Positions 35,751-47,466 of a stretch of 64,000 nt of DNA are shown piece by piece (positions within the stretch are counted from its first letter, which is position 1; each line of letters starts with the position of its first letter). The stretch comes from Strigamia acuminata (Eukaryota > Arthropoda > Chilopoda > Geophilomorpha > Linotaeniidae), in NCBI GenBank assembly GCA_949358305.1, contig OX442315.1:26376427-26440426 (forward strand), written 5' to 3'. The translations under genes were made by a program, and so were the position numbers. The notes under the pieces were generated by a model that did no database searches, was not told where the DNA came from, and saw only the letters and a program-made list of their open reading frames with translations.

Positions 35751-38700
35751 ACTTGTGGGAGGAGTAACCTCTACCGGCAAATTTAAAATGAGTTTCATGC
35801 TTTCCGATATTCCGCGAAACCTTAAACAAATATATTTTCCCAAAATAAACGAACACGAAGCACTTTAAATCCGTTTTCCTATTATATCATTAAATTGATT
35901 CAATCCAGCTGCTGCTTTAGCATGAAGGGAATTGTTCGCTGCTATTCAACTTGCTCTCTCTTGCTTCTGCTATTGATCAGCGAGTGCAGCTTTGGTGTAC
36001 ACGTAGTTTGTGGTAACTATAACTAAGTCCTCACAAACTATTTTAAAACAAAATCGATGATGGATAAACAAACCATGATTTTATATCCACTAAATTAAAA
36101 CTTACACAGTTTTCGTAAAAAAAAAAATTAATTTGTCTTAGATAAAATAACAAAATATATGACCTTGTTATTTTATCTAAGAACTACACGGAAGAAGACC
36201 TTTTGTTATTTTATCATCCATCCCGTGTGAAAATATTTTTAAAAGAAATTTTTGAAGAAAAACATGTTTATTGCTTTTGCAATACAACAGCTGAGAAGGA
36301 GTAAAGTCGATAAACACGGCGACAGGAGCAATTAAAACAAAAATTACACACATAAAATATATTGGAACTTGTCGAAATGATAAGAGATGAGGAAAAAAAA
36401 TGATTCTCGAGGGTTTAGATATGACGGGCAATAAAAGCGATGACTTCTCATTTAATTAATGTTTGCCATGTTGTCCAATGCAAATTAATGACAGATAAGA
36501 GAGTTTGGCACACAATTACAAGTCAACGTAGGAGTATTTTTTCCTGTGCGAAAAGGAAACAAATTATCCATTATCCATCCTATTCCTAACCGTGAATGTG
36601 TTCGTTTTTAGCCCCGTTTGTTGTGTCGTTTTTGCGTCGCATTCGCGCGAGTACATAAAAATTTAATTTTTGTCATTTAACTAACGAAATGTGGTTGTGG
36701 CCCCCTTATTTTAACATAATGTAACATTTACTCACATTTTTGGAGATGGATACTTCGGATGAACGTATTTATGACTCTTGAAAATTTGACCCCTCGTTGT
36801 AACTTTCTAGGCGGGCATTTTGAATTTGATTGTAAAAACCAAAACCTGATTCATCAACCACTCCAGTCATGGTTTTGTTTTTGCGGTTTTTGGTGATAGT
36901 TTTTGGCTGTTTTTGATGCCATTCAGTTTATAGAAACCGCAAAAACCGAAACTTTCAACGTGCCTATTGTGATTAATAAAAACACTTTGGAAATTTCCAT
37001 TGCATTATAATTATAAATTTTCTGTCCGAATTAAATCTTCCCTCGTTTCAATCATTTTTCAAATAAAAGTTTAATCCCAAAAATCTATTCTTTTCGGAAA
37101 AGCTGTCAGTTCAAGTATTTCTGCAAATACAGAAGATTTACGATCCACGTGAGCTTTAACTCATCATCTCTCAAACAGCTGTTACTGTATCCGTCCTTCC
37201 TCGTTTCAAGTTACGAGTCTCCAGGTGGGAAAATTCCACTTCATCTTAAGTTTATTTTTTTAGATTAATTTCGCATTTCAAGACAACAACTGTCAGTGTG
37301 TGCAAACCAAAACAATAAATTCTTTCACAACAAAACAGCATTTTAAATGTTAAGCTCAAAACATACGGGAGCTCAAAATATCGTCATTCTCAATTACACG
37401 GAAAAGTTATTGCTCGGATAATTTTTTTTAGAAATAAATTGAAAAGGAAAAAAATAATAAAAAAAAAGATTATTTTTACAACAAAGTGGCGGTTTAAGGC
37501 ACGATCCAGAGGTGCAACCGCACAGCACGCCAAGACTTGAGGCGCATTAATGCATCCAAAATTCACCGACTACCATTCAAAACAATGAACGAAAGGGAGT
37601 ACAAAAAATATCGTCCTGATACAACGCTTTCTTAGTGCAATTATAATTTTGCTTCATTTTCCCAGCAAAATTTGGAATCTCTAATTCGTAAGTGCGAAAG
37701 CAATTCAAAATAAGTTGAATACGCAAATTTGGAATAATTCAGGCAAATCTAAAATTAATCCCGGCAATTTTCTATTCTAATGCAATATTTATTACATTAG
37801 TAATCGCTGCAATTCGTCCTTCACGCAATTTCCATATATGTGTCGAATTTATTCCCTCCCATAGTCTCATCCTCATCCCCTTCTCTGCATTTGATTTTGA
37901 TTTGTAACCAGACAGTAACAAACCACAATGCAACTAATGCAATCGTATGTACAATTGAATATTATAATATATTCATTTCTCTGCAATAAACCAAAAACCC
38001 CAATTTTTAAAACATGTAAATAAATCTAAAAATAAACGTTTCTAAGAGTTGCTGCATCGTTAGATAAACTCCGCAGAAGTTTGAAACAAAGTTACACCTT
38101 TATTCAAATAACCTCAAAAGCAACAGCGTAAAGCCTTGTTTATAAAACCTAATAATTATTTTATTGGAGTAATTTCAAAACCACAGTTATTCCTGTAACT
38201 GTGAAGCAAACAAAAATATGTATTTTCCCATAAACTTAATCCTAAAATAAATGAAAAGTTTATCCCTAAATCTCATAACATATATCAGTTCTTGTCCCCA
38301 GTCTGATCAGTCATTCGTATTTTCTTCAATTTAACTACCGGTATGTAAAAATTTTATATACATGTCGTTTTGTTTACTTTTTAATTCCCTTTCATGACTT
38401 TTACGACTTCTCGTAAAAAAGTAGTAAAAATAATTTTTAAAAATAAAATGGAAATTAGTTTTCTTTTGCCATATCAAATTAATCCATAAAACTGAGCAAA
38501 AACAAAAATATTAATTAAAATCTCATCAGCAAAAAAAATCTTCAGAATTAAGAATCCTGGCTGATGATTACCCCTCGGCATTATCCGCGAACACAGCCTT
38601 TAATAAATGTATTAAAGAGCACCTCGAGTCGTTATTCCAATCAAATCCAATAAGGAGAAACATGGATAAAAAAAATCTAATACACATAAAACCTTCATTT

Positions 38701-40538
38701 AATTATGATCACCTCAATTAATTTTACCCCCAAGAATAAAAATTCAAAGGCAATTTATCAAAATAAACATTCGACCCCTTCTGGTTCAAAAATACATTGC
38801 AATTATATTACAATGTATTTTGAAATACATTGGGTTTCATTTGTAAAATGAATTATGAAATGCATTCCAAATATTATTATATTTATCAAATATGTCAAAT
38901 ATGAATACATTTTCAAATACATTTTTCAGTAGTATTATGAAATGTTCTATTTAATGTACAATGCATTAAGTGAAAACAATATATATTGTAATTTTTGAAC
39001 AATATGATACAGTCGAGTTACTGCAATATCAAATACAATATATCAGTTGTACAGTAGTTGTTTACCATCAGAGGAGTCACGTTTCATATCAGTTGAAAAC
39101 CAAATAATTTTTTCAAAAAGTCAATACAATATAATGCGAATTGTAACAATCTTCCTCAAGATGTGAAACTAAATTAAAAAGAAAAGTTTTACAGTATCTT
39201 ATCAAACACGGCAGCACTTCACGATTTATTGACTACTATCAACTTTTCTTTTTTTTACGTTTCAATAAAAATGTTAAACAGCTTTCAAACTGTTATTTAT
39301 TCTTCAAAAAAAGTTTTAACGATTTTTTTTTTTATCCTTCGAACGACTGAAATTGATTTACAACTAGATTCAAGCACGAGGCTAGAGCGCAAGCAGCGAT
39401 TTAAATGTCTAAACGCATACAGATAAGACATTTATCCACTGCACTCACATCCTGAATAGATCACGTGTCAACATTGCACTCCCAAGAAACTGCCGAAAAG
39501 TTTGTGATAAAAAGTTTACACGATATGTTCCTCCTGATTATTTCTTTAATTTCCTCCGATTTGCTTATTTAACAGTTAAATGGAAGTAAATTAATGTCTT
39601 TTCCACGTCAATAAAAGAAAAAAAATAATTACTTAAGGAAATACAAGCACGAGTACAAGTGACAAATCTTGTTGTTGTCTAAAGAAAGCTATTTCCTCTA
39701 CCAAATTAGAGACTGGAAGACAATTTTTTTTTTTAAATGTCGTTTTTCGTCGAGAGAAAAAACGACTTCTTCAATGTCAGGAAGAAAAAGTAATCTTTCC
39801 CACACTAATATCACCAAAAAACGACAAATCAGCTGTCAGAAACAAAGTGATATCTTTATGCTTTATGAATTGAAATCCATAAATTTAAAAAAAAAAAAAT
39901 TTAAATTTAAATTATAAATTAATTCAAAAAAATGTATATTGAAACAGCCTTATCCAGAACCTTCAATTTCTACATATTGATTTTACATGTGTAAGTGTAT
40001 AAAACGTGTCCATAAGGCAAAATTGATTTTTTTTCTTACATTTCCCCAGATTATTCCACGAAGTTCAGAATGACTTTGTAATATTGGAATGGAATAATTT
40101 CCATAAAGTGAAGCAATTCACGCAGCAAAATCTGTGGTAATTACCGACAGAAATAGAGGGATTATGTTCATTTGTTCCAACACAATTTTTCCATAAGCTT
40201 AGCAGCGAATGGGTGGAATTTATTTTCCAATTTCCAAGTTAGTCGTCAAAAACCAACGGTTTAATTCAAATGTTTTTTTGATTTTTTGTAATTTTTTTAT
40301 TCCATAAAAAAAGTTCTTATGGAAGCAGTTTTCTTTTCTAATACCTTACCTCGATGTTATTGTTACGTGTTATTGATTTCAATATTACTTTCTCATTTTT
40401 CTCATTTTAAATTCCCATTTACACATATTTTTTAATATAGCTGCCATGTATCCTCAATATTGAATAAACAATTTTACTTTGTATTAAAATACTTTTAGAA
40501 AGAATTTAATTTGCGCGTTTTGTTTTCAATTTATTCCT
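35751..40538. other. Gene-poor AT-rich DNA with hairpins
   Basis: It holds a 16-bp inverted repeat at 36137-36181, a GTTTTTGCGG/CCGCAAAAAC inverted pair near 36880-36955, and a cluster of AATACATT/AATGTATT repeats at 38791-39000 that may be a transposon remnant. No gene is recognised. Confidence 0.5.
36137..36181. repeat. 16-bp perfect inverted repeat
   Basis: CTTAGATAAAATAACA and its exact complement flank a 13-nt loop. Another TTGTTATTTTATC copy follows at about 36203. Confidence 0.85.
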
Positions 40539-41208
40539 TTAATATTTTTCTTTCCGTTTCTGCAACTCACAAAATCCAATCAATGCTTTTTATAATTCTG
40601 ATATTTGGCTTATGTTTGTTAGTCGTTTTATTTCTTCGAATAATTAAATTCAGTTCGTTTAAATGAACGTTCAAAATGCAAATAGGTAATTTCCTCTTTC
40701 CCCAAAATTCATATTTCTTTAAATAAATAAATTGACATTACCTTTGAAGCTACTTGAACTGCGGGGCGTTTCAAAATACTTTTTATGGGTAGTTTCTTAG
40801 ATGTGGTTGCAGCTCTCTAAAATTTTCAAAATTAAAATATTTTTACATTAAAATTTTAATTTGCACCATAAAAAACATTGAAATACTAACAGTATTCTTT
40901 AAATTCCAATCTGACATCGGTGTAGTACAAAAAGAAATTGTTTTCACTCCCGTCTTGGCTGTGGCTGTGGGGTGTTTATTCTCCTCAGAATTTTCCATCT
41001 ACAAATATTATTATTTAATTCAATTTAAATTGTACTGCATTCATTCAACATAAAATACAAACAATTTTCTCATATTCACCTTATCGGTTGAATTCACTCG
41101 GTTTGTTATAACTTTTTCTCCGTTCATTGATTTAATTTCGGATGCTTTGGAGTTTGGAAGATTAAAATTCACAATGTTAGTAAGCGCTGGTCTCTGTTGT
41201 CCGTCCAT
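40539..41208 (-). CDS. Small basic protein with SILK motif, unidentified
   Basis: Four minus-strand exons join in phase 0 throughout: 41208-41080 (43 codons, MDGQQRPALTNIVNF...), 40998-40891 (36 codons, MENSEENKHPTATA...), 40816-40742 (25 codons) and 40559-40539 (KRKEKY plus TAA). Total 110 aa. Introns are 81, 74 and 182 nt. Exon 3 contains LPIKSILKRP, which fits the SILK docking motif for protein phosphatase 1 and resembles the PIKGILK start of inhibitor-2. A PP1-linked role is only inferred, as no other inhibitor-2 sequence is seen. The tiny last exon is the weakest part. It lies head-to-head with NTF2, 1.1 kb away. Confidence 0.5.
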
Positions 41209-41590
41209 CTTAAACCTTAATATAAAAAATGTTTTCTGCTAAGTCACTCTTAAAAACCCTAATAAAATAATAAATATAAATTATTTCAAGTCGAATTTAA
41301 CATGTGATGTTCATTTACTTCTTTCCGTTGATTATGGACTATCAAATACGTCCTTCAACACTAGATGTCACCCTTGCTCAAAACAGAAATACAAATTCAA
41401 AAGTTCATTCAATCAATATTTAAAACTAGGCACGGTCGAGAACAAGATCCTCTATTTGCTGTTGTTTTTCAGGATCTAAATTTCAATCAACTAGTTCCCG
41501 ATGACTGAGAAACTTTTATCTTCGAAATAAATATGTGTACTGCGTGTTGGTAAATTGTAGATATTTTTTGACAGGATTTTGCTGAAATTT

Positions 41591-41940
41591 AAGAACGACA
41601 TTCGCACAATTTTGTTTTCATTCAACGTAAATTCCGAACCAGTACTCACAAATTGAAACGATCAACGGAAAACTACCCACACGATCCACACACAAGTAGT
41701 AATCTCGCCACTTCGCGATTGTTTTCTCAGAAATCTCGTTGCTTACAACTTCCTGTATATTGAGAAATATGTTCAAATCTTTAAACCAGATAATACGAAC
41801 GATTTTGTTTAAAAAAAAACTTAAATTTCGCGCCAGTACTTACGAATATTGAACGATCAACGGAAAACCAACACACAATCAGCGGAGGTCCCGCCAATCT
41901 CGCAGTCTCGCGTTCCTATTCTCACAAATCTCGTGAATTT
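41591..41940. repeat. Diverged tandem duplication upstream of NTF2
   Basis: Two units (about 41591-41745 and 41786-41940) share CCAGTACT(C/T)AC, GATCAACGGAAAAC, ACACAC, CGCCA, CTCAC/GAAATCTCGT in the same order. They lie between the divergent starts of the SILK-motif gene and NTF2, so may duplicate regulatory DNA. Confidence 0.65.
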
Positions 41941-42165
41941 CAATCAAGTAACGGTAACTTGTAGTTATATGTAGGATTGATCCCCATGTTAGATTCATTG
42001 CAATTTATTTGCCGTAATAAATAAATTAAAAATATATTGAAAGAAGAAAAATGTAACATCTTTTTTAAACCAATTTTAAGCGTGTTTTTTTAAAATAAAT
42101 TTACACAATAATGAATAGCATTAGGATTAACCTTTGCGCTGCTCGCAAGTACTACGGTACTACTG

Positions 42166-42176
42166 TGCGCATGCGT
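42166..42176. promoter_or_regulatory. NRF1-type site in NTF2 promoter
   Basis: TGCGCATGCGT matches the palindromic NRF1/Ewg site. It lies about 136 bp upstream of the NTF2 ATG, a typical position for housekeeping promoters. Confidence 0.5.
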
Positions 42177-42311
42177 AATTGTATTATCCGCCTCACCGCC
42201 ATTTTGGCTGCGAACTTCAAACCCACCACTTGTAACTAATTGATCAAGTTGGGCACGAGATTTTAGGCTTGTTTGAAAGTATATTTTTATCAAAGATTAA
42301 GCCAGCTCAAT

Positions 42312-42954
42312 ATGACGCTAAACCCACAATATGAATCGATTGGAAAAAGTTTTGTTCAGCAGTACTATTCGTTGTTTGACGACCCTTTGCAGAGGCCTAA
42401 CTTGGCGAGCCTGTATAATGTAAGTTAATGAGTATGTATACGATGTATTTCCATGAATAATTACGTGCTTAGAGCATATTTTATCTAATAAATCATATGC
42501 ATTAAAATTAGTTCATCCTTGAGTAACTTTTATCATATCTTTGCAGACTGAACAATCGCTGATGACGTTTGAGGGTCAACAGGCTCAAGGAACGCAAAAA
42601 ATAATGGAAAAATTTAATGTAAAATTGAATTTGAATCATTTACGATCAACTTTCAATTAATACAAGTATATTTTTAAAAATTTCAGAGTTTATCGTTTCA
42701 AAAAATTTTGCACCAGATCACGGCAGTAGATTGTCAACCAATGTTCGATGGTGGCGTCTTAATTTCAGTTATTGGTCAATTAAAAGTAAGAATTCAACGT
42801 ATAATACGTAAAACGATATGATAACGATTTATGATTGCAGACAGACGATGATCCGCCTCACAGTTTCATGCAAACGTTTGTCCTCAAGCCCCTTGCTGAT
42901 AGTTTCTTCATTCAACATGACTTATTCAGATTATCGCTGCACCACTCTGCATGA
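42312..42954 (+). CDS. NUTF2: Nuclear transport factor 2
   Basis: NTF2 carries Ran-GDP back into the nucleus and binds FxFG nucleoporins. Four exons (42312-42419, 42547-42618, 42687-42785, 42841-42954) with GT-AG introns, all joined in phase 0, give 130 aa; the family is about 127. Recognisable family segments are the start NPQYESIGKSFVQQYY, LFDDP, MTFEGQQ, QPMFDGGVLISVIGQL, the acidic TDDDPPH loop involved in Ran contact, and SFFIQHDLFRL near the end. The ATG at 42312 matches the family N-terminus. An AATAAA follows at 43014. It converges with PSMA7. Identity is secure. Confidence 0.95.
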
Positions 42955-43761
42955 GACGCTGTTATCCTTGAATTCATGAAGAATCGAACTAATTTTTAAT
43001 GATCACACATTAAAATAAAATTGCAGGGCGAATCAACAGCAAAATTTAACAACATTAAAATAAAATTAAGTTTGGCAGTTTTGGATTTGTTACTGTAACC
43101 CCGTTATAGCTTCTAAAACCTGATATTTTATTAAAAACGTTTTTTTTGTCATTAACTGCTTCGTTTAACTTCCGACTGTGGCTTGAAGTAGCAAAACGTT
43201 CTACAGTAGGCAAAATTGTATTAAAACAGTAACTAATTCTATGATTGTATTTCTTTCTTTGACTAAGTCTGTACTAAGCATCTAGGTAAGGTTGCGATAA
43301 AAATAGATATCATTAACAGCCAAAGCAGTATTAATTGGTTCAACAGCATTATCTAAACCAATATCTTATCGTTTTTTTTTCATGTTTACTTTTCTTTACA
43401 TTATTTATTCGATTTGTTAATTTTAATATCATTCTATGCACTTGAAGTTTCAAATTAAATAAACGATTGAATTTCACATTTGCGGTAAAAAATGAATAAT
43501 TTTTTAATATTGGCGAGTTAACCAACGAGGCACTCGACGAGTCGATCGCAACCTTACTGGCTAGATCTAAATGTGAATGTAAATTTGTAACAAATCATTT
43601 GACCATACTGTTATTCGATTTGACAATTTTAGTGAAAAAGTATACACGGATTTCTGAATTGACCCCGAATGAAAGAAAAAAAATAAAATGTCGTTTGGTA
43701 CGTTATCTTATTTTAATTGAAAAATTCTATTCACTTTTCACGTTTCCTCAAAAGAAAAAGA
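42955..43761. other. Convergent intergenic region
   Basis: 3' flanks of NTF2 (+) and PSMA7 (-). I see the NTF2 poly(A) signal and AT-rich sequence only. A plus-strand frame at 43599-43862 is a shadow of the last PSMA7 exon. Confidence 0.6.
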
Positions 43762-44858
<1,097 letters not shown>

Positions 44859-45278
44859 TTATTAGCTGTTTGGACACAAGTAAATTTTGGAGGATCTAGC
44901 TGGAGAAAAGCACACGTTGGAAATGTATCGTTCTGCGAATAGACAACGATTATGAGTCACTCTGGTGGCGGAATTATTAATTTCAATGCCAGATTATAAA
45001 CATTATAATAAACTCGATTTTGATCGAGGAAATAAAATTAATTTTTAAAGAAAAATAAAAAAAAAATCAAAAAGCATATATAACTATTTTTTTTACTTTT
45101 ATTGCTGTCATCATATTGTATTGCAACAATGACAACAAATACTTGCTATTGAGGTATTATTATGATATTTAGTATTCTTTTTCAACTGCCATTTGTCCAG
45201 AACAGTTCTTAAAAATTTATTGCGGTTTTAATGACATTTTAATAATAACACATTTGGATTTGATTTTATAGTTCAAGC

Positions 45279-45684
45279 ATGTCTGAAGAAGTAAATCTAG
45301 ATCTACTTTAATATTTTCATAATGTACTCATTGCCAACAGTCGTAACCCTAATTCTCTTCCTTAAATTTTATTTTCAGGATGTTGTGTCCAGAAAATGTT
45401 TCGGTGTCGCTCCGAAACGAACGCCTTACGCATGCAAGACCACTAGCAGAACTAGACCCGTTCCCGTTTTTCAATGTATGGCTACATTGAAAAAGGATTT
45501 GCCTTGCCATCCTCAAGAGGCTCCTAGACCAGGTCCGGGCGTTTGCAAACTGCCCGCTGACGAACGACCTCAAGATCAACCTCCTGAACGAGGACCTGAT
45601 GACTTACCAGCCGAAGGCGGCACTTTGGTCATTACTTGCCCCGCGAATGCTCAATTCAATGGTGAAATCGTTCTCCGTCTTTGA
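45279..45684 (+). CDS. Cys/Pro-rich protein A, first of a tandem pair
   Basis: I do not recognise the family. A 12-nt first coding exon (45279-45290, MSEE) is joined in phase 0 to 45379-45684, giving 105 aa. The body has KCFGVAPKR near residue 10, then a CK.T block, FQCMATLKKDLPC, a Pro-rich stretch (PRPGPG, QDQPPERGPDD) and a C-terminal ITCPANAQFNGEIVLRL. There is no signal peptide or membrane segment. The same ordered blocks occur in the gene 490 bp downstream, which also begins with a tiny MSDEE exon, so the two arose by tandem duplication. A poly(A) signal is at 45782. Cys/Pro-rich intracellular proteins of this kind occur in sperm tails and structural layers, but that is a guess. Confidence 0.8.
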
Positions 45685-46173
45685 AAAACAATACAATTTT
45701 CTCAAGTTATAAAACTTTAACAAAAATGTAAAAGAAAAGTAAATATTTCGGCTTTTAAAAAATGTCTGAATGTCTGCATTGAAATAAAACCAAAACTTAA
45801 ACGACAAACGTATACTGTGTGCTTAAATTAAATTGAAATAAGAAAAACAAATAAATCACAAATCATAATGTTAATCCAGCAGTAAAAAGATAGTTATATG
45901 AGTGTAGCTGTGAATCCAATCCAACAAACGAGAAGTCGTCCAAGCGTTAACAAAGCTCACCTATATCCCACAACACTGTGCTATCACGCCCCTTTCATTG
46001 CTACCATTCCTTGAACTGTAAATTCCTTTTACACTGGTTTCAGGCAGTCGTAAGCCTGACAATATTTTTAGGTTTTTTTAATGTCAAAAAAAAATTTGGA
46101 GCAAATAATATGGCAGCTTTTTCTGTTCGAGTGCAGCTAATCTAATCAGCCCACATAATTTTCCATACCAAAA

Positions 46174-47466
46174 ATGAGTGATGAAGAGGTAAGCATTTAA
46201 GCAAGTATAGGCTTAAGATTCGCTTTTTTTCACCACAAAATAGCTGCGATTGTCCACATAAACGCTAAAAACAAATAATAATCGTTCGCAGCAGGCAGAA
46301 GGCGCGGAGTCGGGAAGAAAAGGGCCTGCAAAATGTTTCGGCGGCGCTCCAAAACGAGGTTCACTCATCCGAATCGGGTTTCCATGCCGAACAACAGGGA
46401 CAGCCAGACCAACCGGTGTTTTCTCGTGCATGGGCGGCTATAGGAAAGATTTACCTTGTGGACCACCTTTGGTCGGTGCCGGTGGTGGTCTTCCTGTCCC
46501 TCCTGGAGGTTCTGGAGGAGAGCCCTTTGCACCACAAGGAGGCGCATTGACAAAAACCTGTGGAGTAAAAGCCCAATTCAATGGCGAGATAGTCATTAAA
46601 AAAGATGTTCCGCCACGACCCTCCGCAGCTGGTGGTTCAGGAAAAGATAAAGGTGCTTCAAAAGCTAAGCCTTGTGGTTATTGTTGCGGACAGCCGATAG
46701 TAGTGTGCCATCGTCGCTGCATTTCACCTACACATCACCACCAAGCGCCCATGTGCCAAGTGCCCGTCTTTCCCAACCAACCGGAAATCACGGAAGTTTG
46801 TCGGCGAATTTTGCGATCTAGAGGTCCCGACTCCTCTCGTTATCATCCAGAATGTCCCTGCGTTTGCCCACCAATGGACATATGCGAGGACGACTACGAA
46901 GTAGAAATATTTGGTGACGTTTTCGATGATTTATTCATATTTGTGTTTTTGTTTTGTTTTAGGTTGGGGCTCGCGACTACGAGCAACCGGAAAGATTGCT
47001 TCATCCGGGAGAGGAGGAGCGATTCGAGACAGTTCGCACTCGTGAAGAAATCGTTTTGGATCCGCAAGATGATCAGTGTTGCCATACTCAAGTGCTCTGC
47101 GACGACCAATGTGCCAAATACGTGCGAACTGAGGATACATTTCGACGAACTCGCTGCTATAATCCGCCAGCTGAATGTTATCCTCCTCCCGTTCTTTACT
47201 GTCAGCCGGAAGTTGGGTGTATTCGTCAATGCCAGGAATGTCCACCGCGTTGTCCGGGTTACTGGGACGGCCCCACGTGCTGCGAAGACGTGCTCACGAA
47301 TCCCACGTGGGCTAGGAATTTGGATTGCATGCAAGAGGCTCCCCCGTGTACCCAGGCATGTACAAATGCCCCCGTCTTTTCTCCTCGAATGGAAGAACCG
47401 AGATTAAAAACTCCAGCTCCTCATTATACTCAGAATGTCTCAAGTTTCCCATGCGGATCGAATTAA
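46174..47466 (+). CDS. Cys/Pro-rich protein B, second of a tandem pair
   Basis: Unrecognised family, longer paralogue of gene A. Exons: 46174-46188 (MSDEE), 46295-46900 and 46963-47466, phase 0 at each junction, about 374 aa. The first acceptor is a NAGNAG (46292 would add one Gln). The second donor is uncertain: 46901 GTAGAA is preferred, and 46919 would add six residues. Residues 6-120 repeat the gene A plan: KCFGGAPKR, FPCRTTGTARPTG, FSCMGGYRKDLPC, a Gly/Pro-rich spacer and KAQFNGEIVIKK. The extra C-terminal half has dense Cys pairs (CGYCCGQP, CPCVCPPMDIC, DDQCCHTQ, CIRQCQECPPRCPG, GPTCCEDV). There is no signal peptide, so a cytoplasmic metal-binding or disulfide-hardened structural role is possible. 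Poly(A) signal at 47636. Confidence 0.78.

Noticed and set aside
46365-46553. Short minus-strand frame across protein B exon 2
   Set aside because: It overlaps the supported Cys-rich exon and has no splice or homology support.
46894-47334. 146-aa minus-strand frame
   Set aside because: Antisense shadow of the protein B exon, with no recognisable sequence.
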